This document shows, one piece after another, positions 25,801 through 35,191 of a stretch of 64,000 nucleotides of DNA. A program made the translations under genes and the position numbers. This DNA comes from Burkholderiales bacterium UBA4657 (GTDB lineage Bacteria; Pseudomonadota; Gammaproteobacteria; Burkholderiales; Burkholderiaceae_E), in the NCBI GenBank assembly GCA_002405475.1, contig DHLX01000037.1:11946-75945 (forward strand), given 5' to 3'. The stretch's first letter is position 1; every line of letters starts with the position of its first letter. The notes beneath the pieces were generated by a model. It was not told where the DNA came from, did no database searches, and was given only the letters and a program-made list of their open reading frames with translations.

Positions 25801-26309
25801 TCGTTTTTGTGGACGAGTCGGGCATCAGCGAGCGACCCCCACGTGTACGTACCTGGGCTCCCAAAGGGCAGACGCCCATCATCCAGTTCCACTTCAACTG
25901 GAATCACGTCTCGGTCATCGCAGGAATGACGCGCACCAACTGCATGTTCAGACTGCACGAGGGCAGCATCAAGAAAGAAGAAATCGTCGATTTCCTCAAA
26001 GCGCTCAAGGCTCACTTGAAACAACCCCTGTTGGTCATCTGGGATGGGCTCAAGGCGCACAGAAGCCGCCTAGTGAGAGACTATCTGGATACACTCAACG
26101 GACACATCCAGATTGCCTTTCTTCCTCCCTATGCGCCCGATCTGAATCCAGTCGAATACTTGTGGGCCTGGCTCAAGCGCCATGCTCTGGCCAATTACTG
26201 CCCCAACCACTTGGGAGAACTGCACGCCACCGCACGCAACAAGCTCAAAAGCGCACAAAAACGACCCTCGATCATCGCCTCTTGCTGGCAACAGGCTACC
26301 CTCTGGTAA
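25797..26309 (+). CDS. IS630 transposase, catalytic DDE frame (orfB)
   Basis: The DDE domain contains the first Asp in VFVDESG, the second in VIWDGLKAHRS and the Glu in PDLNPVEYLWAWLK, spaced as in IS630/Tc1. As an independent frame it could start at GTG 25797, overlapping the orfA stop, but the family normally makes a fusion by frameshift at 25773-25779. All three catalytic residues are present, so the element may be active. Confidence 0.92.
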   Translation: MIVFVDESGISERPPRVRTWAPKGQTPIIQFHFNWNHVSVIAGMTRTNCMFRLHEGSIKKEEIVDFLKALKAHLKQPLLVIWDGLKAHRSRLVRDYLDTLNGHIQIAFLPPYAPDLNPVEYLWAWLKRHALANYCPNHLGELHATARNKLKSAQKRPSIIASCWQQATLW

Positions 26310-26333
26310 TGTCATGAATTATGAAAAGCTCAA
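26310..26333 (-). repeat. right terminal inverted repeat of the IS630 element
   Basis: Read on the minus strand it begins TTGAGCTTTTC and includes CATGACA, paired with the left end. A TA target duplication follows at 26334-26335. Confidence 0.85.
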
Positions 26334-26928
26334 TAATGGATGCGCGTCATGCCGTGTTAGAACTGGCGAAGGGGAAATTTACGACCGATCCTCGCAATCA
26401 CTCGGGCGAAGGCATATTTTTTACATCGAGAATGTTCGATAAATTCATAATTGCTTCTGGTGAAGTGTTCTTTTCTCATCAGTTTGATGAAAAGGAAGAC
26501 TGGATCCTGCATTCGAGTACCAATGCAGGCGGTACTCTGGTCGAGATGGTGCTTCACAATCATACCGCGCGGACAACAAAGAAAGTCTTTGACAGATTCA
26601 CTTCGGATGATGATTATGGATTTACGAAAACCGTTGTGCCGGTCAAGTTGATGCATTATGGTGATGACAATCTGGTTTCCAGATCACAGGCAAAGAGGCT
26701 TCTGCTGCGTGTAGATCGATTCAAAACCGTGGTTCTGGACTTTGCAGGAGTGACAGCCATTGGCCAGGCTTTTGCAGATGAAGTTTTTCGGGTATTCAGA
26801 TCCAGAAATCCCGGAGTGGAGGTGCTTGCTATACATGCCTCGGCTGAGGTGAGGCGGATGATTACTCGCGCTGAGTCGTTGGCTGCTTCTGGCTGGGTGT
26901 GATAATTCAAATTCTGAAGGGTGAATTT

Positions 26929-28863
26929 ATGCGCTGGCTCAAATATGTAGCAATCGCTCTGGGGGGGCTACTGGCTCTGCTATTGGTGGCTGTCGTTGCC
27001 CTGTTTGCTCTGGTGGATACTGCAGCGCTGAAAACTACCCTGTCGAAATATGTGGCTGACCAGTATCAGCGCACCCTGACGCTGGACGGCGATTTGAAAC
27101 TGTCATTATTCCCTACGCTGGGGGTCTCGGTCGCGCAGGCGCGCCTGTCAGAACCCGGCGCAACTGCTACTGCGCTCAAGGTTGAACAGGCCCGGTTATC
27201 GGTCGATGTTCTGCCGCTGTTGCGTGGCCAGCTGCGGGTGGGCGGCATCACGCTCGACGGACTCGAAGCCACACTGGTACGCAAGGCAGATGGCAAGACC
27301 AATTATGATGATCTGATAGGTGGCGACAAGAAACAGTCGTCGGGTGCAGTGCAGTTCGATATTGAAAAAATTGCCCTGACACGCTCGGCTCTGGTTGTGC
27401 GTGATGCAGTGAGCGGCACGGATCTGACCTTGAGTCAATTGAATTTATCTACCGGACGCGTGGCTGAACGCTCACCCTTTCCGTTCGATTTCAGTGTGCA
27501 GATACAAGGAAAAAAACCCGCCATCCAGGGGGCATTCAAAGCCAAGGGTGTGGCGACATTCGACCTGACAGGTCGTGCCTTCAGTCTGTCAAAATTTGAA
27601 ACGGGCTATAGTGGTAAGCTGGCAGCGCGTACTATTGTTTTCGATCTCAATGCGCCGCTTACCGCCGACTTGAATGCGCTGTTGATACGTCTGCCGCAGT
27701 TCAGCGGTCAGTTGCAAGTCAATGACCCAAGTCTGCCAATGAAGTCGCTGCAAATGCCATTGTCGGGTACGCTGACGGCAGACCTCAAGCAACAGAAAAT
27801 GCAGGGCAAACTCAACACCAAATTCGATGAAACCACATTGGCAGCACAATGGGGAGTGCAGCAATTTTCGCCTTTCAAATTCAGCTTCGATATCAATGCC
27901 GACCGTTTGAATGTCGATCGCTACTTGCCGCCCCCTGCCGCCAACACCCCGGCAGCTTCCGGCGCGGAAAAGCCGATTGACCTGAGTGCGCTGAAAAAAT
28001 TGAATGGCAGTGGTACAGCGCGTATCGGACAGTTGCAAATCAAGGGGATGAAAGCCAGCAATGTGCTACTGACGCTGAATGCCAACGCTGGCGATGTGCG
28101 ACTGGCGCCGGTATCGGCACAACTCTACGGCGGTAGCCTGCAGGCTACCGCCAGTGTCAATGCCCATAGCAACCGCTACGCCTTGAATCAGCAACTGAAC
28201 AATGTCCAGATCGGCCCGCTGTTACGCGATGTCGCTAAAAACGACCTGCTGGAGGGACGTGCTGTTGTCAATGCCAATGTGACAGCGACCGGCACGACGG
28301 TCAGTGCATTGAAAAAAGCTCTGAACGGCACCGCCTCGGTACGGCTGAATGATGGCGCGATTAAAGGCTACGATCTGGGCAAAACGCTGGGCAATGCCCG
28401 CGATAAACTCAATGCCCTGGTGAAGGGGGGCACGACCAATGATAAAGGTGGTGGTAGTGCGCAGGACAAGACGCAGTTTTCCGAGTTGAGTGCCAGTTTT
28501 AATATCGTCAACGGTGTGGCGAACAATGATGACCTGAACGTCAAGGCACCGCTTTTCCGGCTCGGGGGCAATGGCAAAATTGATCTGGGTGAAAGTCGGG
28601 TCGATTATCTGGCGCGCGCCAGTATCGTCAACACCCTGACTGGTCAGGGAGGCAAGGACAAAGGTCAAACCAGGGACATTACCATTCCGGTCAGAATTGT
28701 CGGGCCGTTCGATAAGCTGGGCTGGGAAGTGCAATGGTCGGCGGTAGGCAGCGAAGCCTTGAAGGCCACGGTGGGCACCAAGCTGGACGAGAAAAAACAG
28801 GAACTCAAAGACAAGGCGCGTGACCAGGTCAAAGATAAATTGAAAGGTTTGTTCAGTCGTTAA
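26929..28863 (+). CDS. AsmA family protein
   Basis: From ATG 26929 (GAAGGGTG ribosome site) this is a 644-residue inner-membrane-anchored protein. A single N-terminal helix (WLKYVAIALGGLLALLLVAVVAL) is followed by a long periplasmic beta-rich region with AsmA N- and C-terminal signatures (GDLKLSLFPTLGVSVAQARLS; AVVNANVTATG; NDDLNVKAPLFRLGGNGKIDL). AsmA/TamB-like proteins are thought to move phospholipids between membranes. The C-terminus is Lys/Asp-rich. It is the first core gene after the first defence island. Confidence 0.9.
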   Translation: MRWLKYVAIALGGLLALLLVAVVALFALVDTAALKTTLSKYVADQYQRTLTLDGDLKLSLFPTLGVSVAQARLSEPGATATALKVEQARLSVDVLPLLRGQLRVGGITLDGLEATLVRKADGKTNYDDLIGGDKKQSSGAVQFDIEKIALTRSALVVRDAVSGTDLTLSQLNLSTGRVAERSPFPFDFSVQIQGKKPAIQGAFKAKGVATFDLTGRAFSLSKFETGYSGKLAARTIVFDLNAPLTADLNALLIRLPQFSGQLQVNDPSLPMKSLQMPLSGTLTADLKQQKMQGKLNTKFDETTLAAQWGVQQFSPFKFSFDINADRLNVDRYLPPPAANTPAASGAEKPIDLSALKKLNGSGTARIGQLQIKGMKASNVLLTLNANAGDVRLAPVSAQLYGGSLQATASVNAHSNRYALNQQLNNVQIGPLLRDVAKNDLLEGRAVVNANVTATGTTVSALKKALNGTASVRLNDGAIKGYDLGKTLGNARDKLNALVKGGTTNDKGGGSAQDKTQFSELSASFNIVNGVANNDDLNVKAPLFRLGGNGKIDLGESRVDYLARASIVNTLTGQGGKDKGQTRDITIPVRIVGPFDKLGWEVQWSAVGSEALKATVGTKLDEKKQELKDKARDQVKDKLKGLFSR

Positions 28864-28883
28864 ATGGTGTCATGACACATGAC

Positions 28884-28916
28884 TGTCATTCAATTGACAT
28901 GAGCGTGTCATTTTTT
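28884..28916 (+). promoter_or_regulatory. PHO box upstream of phoX (three 11-bp PhoB half-sites)
   Basis: TGTCAT at 28884, TGACAT at 28895 and TGTCAT at 28906 are direct repeats with exact 11-base spacing and AT-rich tails, the arrangement bound by phosphorylated PhoB. A weak TATGCA (-10-like) follows at 28925. The repeats lie between the asmA stop and the phoX ATG (28967). A further TGTCATGACA just upstream (about 28869-28878) may extend the site. Confidence 0.75.
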
Positions 28917-28966
28917 CATCGCAGTATGCAGTCCTGTTCAATCAACCTCTTGAATCGGGACCTGCC

Positions 28967-30877
28967 ATGCATGATTTTGAAGAAGACCTGGGTACGCGCA
29001 ATACGTCGCGTAACCCGCAATTTCACGATGTAGTCGCGGCGCGACGCCAATTTTTGAAGGGTGGTATGGCGGTCATGACAGCCAGCGCTGCGGCTCCGCT
29101 GTTATCTGCCTGCGCCAGTGCTGGCATGAGTTCAGGACGTGGTGGCGCGCTGAATTTTGCCAGCGTGCCGTTTTCCATTACCGATGCCGTGATGGTGCCT
29201 CAAGGTTACCAGGTCGATTTGCTCTGGGCCTGGGGTGACCCGATTCAAGGGGTGCAAGGACCCGCTTTCAAACCCGACGCCTCGAACAGTGCCGCCGAGC
29301 AGGCGCAGCAGGCCGGTATGCACCACGACGGCATGCATTTTTTCCCTCTCGAGGGTCGCAGTGATCGTGGTCTGCTGGTGTTGAATCATGAATATACAGA
29401 TGATGGTTTATTGCATAACGATGGCATGAGAACCTGGAGTGCCGACAAGGTAGCCAAGTCGCAGGCGGCTCATGGTGTATCAGTAATTGAAATTGCGCTG
29501 CAAAACGGTAGCTGGCAAGTAGTACCGTCACGACTGGCACGCCGTGTTACCGCGGCAACGCCAATACGACTCAGCGGCCCTGCTGCGGGTCATGCCCTGG
29601 TTAAAACTGCGGCCGACCCGGCCGGACAGCAGGTATTGGGGACACTAAACAACTGCGCTCATGGCTATACGCCGTGGGGAACTTACCTGACTTGCGAAGA
29701 GAATTTCAATGGTTATTTTTCAACCAGAAGCCCAAATCGCGATCATGGCCGCTATGGGGTAGGTCGTGGCTCGGGTTACCGTTGGCATGAGCACGATCAA
29801 CGCTTCGATGCCGATGTGAATCCGAATGAACCGAACCGTTTTGGTTATGTGGTCGAGATTGACCCGCTCAATCCGCAATCGACCCCGGTCAAGCGCACCG
29901 CGCTGGGACGCTTCAAGCACGAGGGCGCTACCGTGACCCTGGCCAAAGATGGTCGGGTCGTAGTCTATTCGGGCGATGACGAGCGCAATGAATACATCTA
30001 CAAATTTGTCTCTACCGGCAAGTTCAATGCCAATGATCGTGCTGCCAATATGAATCTGCTCGACAGCGGTACCTTGTACGTGGCAGCGTTTTACCCGAAT
30101 GGCAAGGGCGAATGGGTCGCGCTCAAGCATGGTGAAAATGGTCTGACCGAGCAAAATGGCTTTCCTGACCAGGGCAGTATTTGTGTGCGCACGCGTCAGG
30201 CCGCTGACCGTGTCGGTGCCACCATGATGGACCGCCCGGAGTGGATTGCCGTACACCCGCAAACCAAGCAAGTCTATTGCACCCTGACCAATAACAGCCA
30301 GCGTGGCAGTGCGGTCGCTACTGATGATGCCAACCCACGCCGCGACAATCTTTTCGGTCACATCATTCGCTGGAATGAAGAAGGCGGTGATTCGGCAGCA
30401 CTCAAATTTGGCTGGGATATTTTTGCCATGGCAGGCAACCCAGCGGCACCCAAGCCCGAACACAAGGGTAATGTGGTTGGTGACGCCTACGGTTCACCCG
30501 ATGGCCTGGAATTTGACCAGTTTGGTACCTTGTGGATTCAGACCGACATTTCAACTTCGATTCTGAACCAGAAAGAATACGCCGGCATGGGCCACAATAT
30601 GATGCTGGCAGCCAATATTCAGAGCAAAGAGACACGACGCTTTCTGACCGGACCGGCAGGATGTGAAATAACCGGGGTGACCTGGACCCCGGATGGCAAG
30701 TCGATGTTCGTCAATATCCAGCATCCGGGGGAGTCGCCCAGTGAGCGCACTGACCCGGGCAAGGAAACTGCCCTTTCACACTGGCCGCACAATCAGTTCA
30801 AAACCACACCCGCGGGTCGTCCACGTTCGGGCACGATTGTGATTCGCAAGCGCGATGGTGGCGTAATCAACACCTGA
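28967..30877 (+). CDS. phoX: PhoX-family alkaline phosphatase (DUF839)
   Basis: This 636-residue secreted phosphatase of the PhoX/DUF839 family is typically Ca/Fe-dependent and releases phosphate from organic esters. The N-terminus has a Tat motif (RRQFLKGG, Arg26-Arg27) followed by a hydrophobic segment ending LLSACAS, which could also be a Tat lipoprotein cleavage site. Family signatures seen: CAHGYTPWGTYLTCEENF, RFKHEGATVTLAKDGRVVVYSGDDERNEYIYKF and DRPEWIAVHPQTKQVYCTLTNN. Regulation by phosphate is supported by the PHO box directly upstream. Confidence 0.92.
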   Translation: MHDFEEDLGTRNTSRNPQFHDVVAARRQFLKGGMAVMTASAAAPLLSACASAGMSSGRGGALNFASVPFSITDAVMVPQGYQVDLLWAWGDPIQGVQGPAFKPDASNSAAEQAQQAGMHHDGMHFFPLEGRSDRGLLVLNHEYTDDGLLHNDGMRTWSADKVAKSQAAHGVSVIEIALQNGSWQVVPSRLARRVTAATPIRLSGPAAGHALVKTAADPAGQQVLGTLNNCAHGYTPWGTYLTCEENFNGYFSTRSPNRDHGRYGVGRGSGYRWHEHDQRFDADVNPNEPNRFGYVVEIDPLNPQSTPVKRTALGRFKHEGATVTLAKDGRVVVYSGDDERNEYIYKFVSTGKFNANDRAANMNLLDSGTLYVAAFYPNGKGEWVALKHGENGLTEQNGFPDQGSICVRTRQAADRVGATMMDRPEWIAVHPQTKQVYCTLTNNSQRGSAVATDDANPRRDNLFGHIIRWNEEGGDSAALKFGWDIFAMAGNPAAPKPEHKGNVVGDAYGSPDGLEFDQFGTLWIQTDISTSILNQKEYAGMGHNMMLAANIQSKETRRFLTGPAGCEITGVTWTPDGKSMFVNIQHPGESPSERTDPGKETALSHWPHNQFKTTPAGRPRSGTIVIRKRDGGVINT

Positions 30878-30898
30878 TTCAGGCACACCGTAGAGCTA

Positions 30899-32083
30899 TC
30901 AGCCTGCTTCGGCAGGCTGTTTTTTTACCGGCACCCGCATTGGCCAGGCCAACACCAGCCACAGCAACAACAACACGGCGCAGGTTTCAAATACCGCTAG
31001 CGCACCCCAGCGACTGGCGACCCAGCCGCCTAGCGCGCCGCCGACGAACAGCCCTAGTGCCTGAGTAGTGTTATATACGCCCAGTGCTGCGCCTTTGGCG
31101 CTGGCTGGGGCTACTTTACTGACCAGTGACGGCAGGCTGGCTTCCAGAATATTGAAGCCGACAAAAAAAGCCAGTAACAATAAAGTGACCACACTCAAGT
31201 GCGCTGGCAACCAGGCGAACAGGGCTTGTACTGCAATAAGTAAAGCGATGCTGAATAAAAACAGGGTTTTAAGATGGCCGCGCTTTTCACCGGCGAGTAA
31301 CAATGGCACCATAATGACAAACGAACCGAGCACGACGGGTAAATAAATTTTCCAGTGCTCGGGCAGCGCCATACCAGCCTGTTCGACCAGCAGCACCGGT
31401 ACCACGACAAACATGGCCATCTGAACTACGTGCAGGGTAAAAATACCACCATTCAGGCGCAACAGCTCTGGGTTGAGCAAGACCGCACGCCATGGGGTTT
31501 GATGACCTGGCTCGCGAACTGGTAGGGGTACGGCAGGTACCACCCAGCACACCACGCCAATGGCCGCGATACACAGCAGCCCGGTTAAGGCGAACAGACC
31601 CGACAGACCGATGTGCGCATAAAGCACGGGTGACACTACCAGGCTCAGGGCGAAAGTCAGGCCGATGGAGCCGCCGACCATGGCCATGGCTTTGGTGCGG
31701 TTTTCGTCACGGGTGGCATCGGCAATCATGGCGGTCACGGCCGCCGAAATGGCCCCCGCCCCTTGCAAGGCCCGACCCACGATGACACCAGCCAAGCTGT
31801 CAGCCCCCGCGGCCAGAAAACTGCCTGCACCAAACAACAGCAAACCGGCAATAATGACCGGCTTACGCCCGAGGCGGTCACTGGCGACGCCGAAGGGAAT
31901 TTGCAACAGCCCCTGGGTTAGTCCATAAATACCGATGGCCAGCCCGACCAGCGCACTCGACTCGCCCCCCGGCATGTGGCGTGCATGTACCGCGAACACC
32001 GGCAGAATGAGAAATAAACCCAGCATGCGCAGGGCAAAAATCGAGGCCAGCGACAGGCTGGCGCGTAGTTCCAGGGGTGACAT
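30899..32083 (-). CDS. major facilitator superfamily transporter
   Basis: This 394-residue protein has about 12 membrane segments. MFS motif A is visible as GVASDRLGRKPVII between helices 2 and 3, and the LPVFAVHARHMPGG start resembles the YajR-like drug/proton antiporters. The C-terminal ferredoxin-like domain of YajR is absent. Its substrate is unknown. It is divergent from uvrA (92-base gap), a linkage common in betaproteobacteria. Confidence 0.88.
   Translation of the reverse strand: MSPLELRASLSLASIFALRMLGLFLILPVFAVHARHMPGGESSALVGLAIGIYGLTQGLLQIPFGVASDRLGRKPVIIAGLLLFGAGSFLAAGADSLAGVIVGRALQGAGAISAAVTAMIADATRDENRTKAMAMVGGSIGLTFALSLVVSPVLYAHIGLSGLFALTGLLCIAAIGVVCWVVPAVPLPVREPGHQTPWRAVLLNPELLRLNGGIFTLHVVQMAMFVVVPVLLVEQAGMALPEHWKIYLPVVLGSFVIMVPLLLAGEKRGHLKTLFLFSIALLIAVQALFAWLPAHLSVVTLLLLAFFVGFNILEASLPSLVSKVAPASAKGAALGVYNTTQALGLFVGGALGGWVASRWGALAVFETCAVLLLLWLVLAWPMRVPVKKQPAEAG
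30901..30926 (+). terminator. intrinsic terminator of phoX
   Basis: AGCCTGC-TTCG-GCAGGCT is a perfect seven-pair stem with a stable tetraloop, followed by GTTTTTTT. It also encodes the last residues of the convergent MFS gene. Confidence 0.88.
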
Positions 32084-32175
32084 AGCAGAATGGGGTAGCA
32101 GGCGGGTAATAGGATGAATGAGGAAACCTGAACTCTCGGCTATAGTATCAGGTTGCCTTGTTGAATGATTAGCCC

Positions 32176-35031
32176 ATGACTGACAGCCTACGCATACGCG
32201 GTGCCCGCACCCATAACCTGAAAAATATCAATCTCGACATACCGCGCCACGAGCTGGTGGTCATTACCGGTTTGTCCGGCAGCGGCAAGTCGTCGCTGGC
32301 GTTTGATACCTTGTACGCCGAGGGGCAGCGGCGTTACGTTGAGTCATTAAGCGCCTACGCACGCCAGTTTTTGCAGTTGATGGAAAAGCCCGATGTCGAT
32401 CTGATCGAAGGTTTGTCGCCGGCCATCTCGATTGAACAAAAGGCCGCCTCGCATAACCCGCGCTCAACGGTGGGTACTGTCACTGAAATACACGATTATT
32501 TGCGCTTGATGTGGGCCCGTGCCGGTACCCCGCATTGCCCTGATCACCCCGACCATGCCCTGGAGGCGCAGTCGGTAGCGCAAATGGTCGATGCTGCACT
32601 GGCCATGCCCGAGGGCACTAAGCTGATGATATTGGCACCCGTAGTGGCGAATCGCAAGGGCGAACATAGCGAAGTATTCGACAGCTATCGTGCCCAGGGC
32701 TTTGTGCGCTTTCGCCTCAAAACCAATGAGGCCAATGCGCGTGTGGTCGAAGTCGATGAATTGCCGAAACTGAAAAAAAATGAAAAGCATTCGATTGATG
32801 TGGTGGTCGATCGCCTGAAAATTTCGCCCGAGGTCAAACAGCGCCTGGCCGAATCGTTTGAAACCGCGCTGCGTCATGCCGACGGGCGCGCCATAGCGCT
32901 GAACATGGACACCGGCGCCGAGCAGGTGTTCAGCAACCGCTTTGCCTGCCCGGTATGCGGCTGGTCATTGGCAGAACTCGAGCCGCGCCTGTTTTCGTTC
33001 AATTCCCCCATGGGCGCGTGTCAGCGTTGCGATGGTCTGGGCGTCATCGAGTTTTTTGACCCGAAACGTATCGTCGCGCATCCTTCTTTGTCGCTGGCCA
33101 GTGGTGCCATCAAGGGCTGGGACCGGCGCAACCAGTTTTATTTTCAAATGTTGCAATCCATTGCCCAGCATTATGCGGTGGACATTGACCAGCCATTTGA
33201 GCAATTGCCGCCAGCGGTACAGCAGGTGGTGCTCTATGGCAGTGGCAAGCAGGTCATACCGTTTGCTTATGTCAACGAGCGCGGCCGCAAAGTCATCAAG
33301 GAGCATACCTTTGAAGGCGTGGTGCTGAACCTGGAACGACGCTACAGGGAAACCGACTCGATGGCGGTGCGTGAAGAACTGGCGAAATATATCAGCGCCC
33401 AGCCTTGCCCCGACTGTCATGGCACACGCTTGCGTCGTGAGGCGCGTCATGTGCTGGTCGGTTCAGGCGCACAGCGCCGTGCCATTTATGAAATAGGGCG
33501 CATGCCGCTGCGCGAGACTTTGCACTGGTTCGAGTCGTTGCAACTCAAAGGCGCCAAGGCGGAAATTGCACAAAAAATCATTCAGGAAATCAGCGCCCGT
33601 TTGCGCTTTTTGAATAATGTGGGTCTGGATTATTTGAGTCTGGAACGCAGTGCCGATACTTTGAGCGGCGGTGAAGCGCAGCGCATACGTCTGGCATCGC
33701 AGATAGGCTCAGGCCTCACGGGGGTCATGTATGTGCTGGATGAACCCAGCATTGGTCTGCATCAACGTGATAATGACCGTTTGATTGGTACGCTGAAACA
33801 TTTGCGTGACCTGGGCAATAGTGTACTGGTGGTCGAGCACGATGAAGACATGATACGTGAGGCCGACCATGTTATCGACATGGGGCCGGGCGCAGGCGAA
33901 CACGGTGGCCGTGTGGTGGCACAAGGCAAGCCGGCCGATATTGCGGCACATCCCGACTCTTTGACGGGTGCTTATTTAAGCCAGCGCAAGACCATTGCGG
34001 TACCGGCACAACGCACGTCGCCCGACCCGAAACGCCAACTCAGCCTGCGTGGTGCCAGTGGCAATAACCTGAAACAGGTGGCCGTCAATATTCCGCTCGG
34101 TTTGTTCACCTGCGTTACCGGGGTATCAGGCTCGGGTAAATCGACCCTGGTGAATGACACCTTGTACCACGCTGCCGCGCGCCATTTATACGGCTCACAA
34201 CCGGAACCGGCACCCTATCAGGCCCTCGAGGGGCTGGAACAGTTCGACAAGGTGATCAATGTCGATCAAAGTCCCATCGGGCGTACCCCGCGCAGTAATC
34301 CGGCGACTTATACCGGTCTGTTCACCCCCATACGCGAATTGTTTTCCGAAGTGCCGCTGGCGCGTGAGCGCGGTTATGAATCGGGTCGTTTCAGTTTTAA
34401 TGTCAAGGGCGGGCGCTGCGAAGCCTGTCAGGGTGACGGTGTCATTAAAGTGGAGATGCATTTTCTGCCCGATGTTTATGTGCCGTGCGATGTCTGTCAT
34501 GGCAAGCGTTATAACCGCGAAACTCTGGAAGTGCGCTACAAGGGCAAAACCATTGCCGAGGTGCTGGACCTGACAGTGGAAGAGGCACATGCCTTTTTTT
34601 CAGCGGTGCCGGTAGTAGCACGTAAACTCAGAACCTTGCTCGATGTGGGCTTGGGCTATATCCGCCTGGGTCAAAGCGCCACAACACTGTCGGGCGGTGA
34701 GGCGCAGCGCGTCAAACTGGCGCTGGAACTCAGCAAACGCGACACCGGGCGTACGCTCTATATCCTGGACGAGCCGACCACCGGGCTGCATTTTGCCGAT
34801 ATCGAGCTCTTGCTCAAGGTGCTGCATACCCTGCGCGACCATGGCAATACCATTGTGGTGATTGAACACAACCTAGACGTCATCAAGACCGCCGACTGGG
34901 TCATTGACTTGGGGCCCGAGGGAGGAGCTGGCGGGGGCGAGATACTGGCCCAAGGTACTCCGGAGCAAATAGCTGCGAACCAGCGCAGCTATACCGGCAA
35001 GTATCTGCGTACAGTATTGACCAAGACTTAA
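32176..35031 (+). CDS. uvrA: excinuclease ABC subunit A
   Basis: UvrA detects bulky DNA lesions with UvrB in nucleotide excision repair. All hallmarks are present in 951 residues: Walker A GLSGSGKSSLAF near 34-45, a first zinc module (CPVCG ... CQRCDG), ABC signature LSGGEAQRIRLA, second Walker A GVSGSGKSTLVN near 656, a second zinc module (CEACQGDG ... CDVC) and a second LSGGEAQRVKLA. A TATAGT hexamer at 32141 could be a -10. No LexA box is visible upstream. Confidence 0.98.
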   Translation: MTDSLRIRGARTHNLKNINLDIPRHELVVITGLSGSGKSSLAFDTLYAEGQRRYVESLSAYARQFLQLMEKPDVDLIEGLSPAISIEQKAASHNPRSTVGTVTEIHDYLRLMWARAGTPHCPDHPDHALEAQSVAQMVDAALAMPEGTKLMILAPVVANRKGEHSEVFDSYRAQGFVRFRLKTNEANARVVEVDELPKLKKNEKHSIDVVVDRLKISPEVKQRLAESFETALRHADGRAIALNMDTGAEQVFSNRFACPVCGWSLAELEPRLFSFNSPMGACQRCDGLGVIEFFDPKRIVAHPSLSLASGAIKGWDRRNQFYFQMLQSIAQHYAVDIDQPFEQLPPAVQQVVLYGSGKQVIPFAYVNERGRKVIKEHTFEGVVLNLERRYRETDSMAVREELAKYISAQPCPDCHGTRLRREARHVLVGSGAQRRAIYEIGRMPLRETLHWFESLQLKGAKAEIAQKIIQEISARLRFLNNVGLDYLSLERSADTLSGGEAQRIRLASQIGSGLTGVMYVLDEPSIGLHQRDNDRLIGTLKHLRDLGNSVLVVEHDEDMIREADHVIDMGPGAGEHGGRVVAQGKPADIAAHPDSLTGAYLSQRKTIAVPAQRTSPDPKRQLSLRGASGNNLKQVAVNIPLGLFTCVTGVSGSGKSTLVNDTLYHAAARHLYGSQPEPAPYQALEGLEQFDKVINVDQSPIGRTPRSNPATYTGLFTPIRELFSEVPLARERGYESGRFSFNVKGGRCEACQGDGVIKVEMHFLPDVYVPCDVCHGKRYNRETLEVRYKGKTIAEVLDLTVEEAHAFFSAVPVVARKLRTLLDVGLGYIRLGQSATTLSGGEAQRVKLALELSKRDTGRTLYILDEPTTGLHFADIELLLKVLHTLRDHGNTIVVIEHNLDVIKTADWVIDLGPEGGAGGGEILAQGTPEQIAANQRSYTGKYLRTVLTKT

Positions 35032-35191
35032 AGCGCGATGCGACCGAGTACCAGAAGCCGGCTGCCACTATAGCGCGTTACCACGATTTCACCGATGGCA
35101 TGAACTGTGTTTTCAATGTAGTCTATCACTTAAATCCGAGTAAAATTTTAGTTATGATCAACCATAGTTGATAAGTTATTTGAGAGGCCTT

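Larger units (their letters stand above)
25236..26333 (+). mobile_element. IS630-family insertion sequence, 1,098 bp
   Basis: The borders are exact: both sides carry the TA duplication typical of IS630/Tc1-mariner elements (25234-25235 and 26334-26335), and the ends are imperfect 24-base inverted repeats (18 matches). The element encodes a transposase in two overlapping frames. The interrupted host frame resumes perfectly after removal of element plus one TA, which indicates a recent or at least undecayed insertion. Confidence 0.95.
24756..26902 (+). pseudogene. wHTH-HATPase-STAS-like (DUF4325) regulator, split by an IS630 element
   Basis: The left part (24756-25235, 160 codons) encodes a winged helix (GCSRQAVHKHLQRLITEG, 35-52) and a GHKL ATPase N box (EMLNNVIDHS, 114-123) and G1 box (DDGVGIF, 145-151). 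The right part (26336-26902) continues in the same frame with MDARHAVLELAKGKF, the G2 box HSGEGIFFTS and a STAS-like domain. Joining base 25235 to 26336, and so dropping the element and one TA, restores a 348-residue protein. The insertion falls between the G1 and G2 boxes and destroys the ATP lid. The left piece alone would run to 25457 with an unrelated tail. It lies just behind hsdR, so a regulatory link to that island is possible. Confidence 0.9.

Noticed and set aside
25294..26309. IS630 transposase regarded as a broken gene because it has two frames
   Set aside because: The A AAA AAG heptamer and the exact continuation of the family sequence in the -1 frame point to programmed frameshifting, not decay.
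29720..30463. 247-codon frame on the - strand
   Set aside because: It is antisense to phoX, and composition-driven only.
32084..32175. LexA (SOS) box upstream of uvrA
   Set aside because: No CTGT-N8-ACAG-like palindrome is present in the gap to the MFS gene.
35032..35191. PHO box upstream of the orphan pstS
   Set aside because: CTATCACTTAAATC resembles one half-site only weakly, and no 11-base repeat follows.
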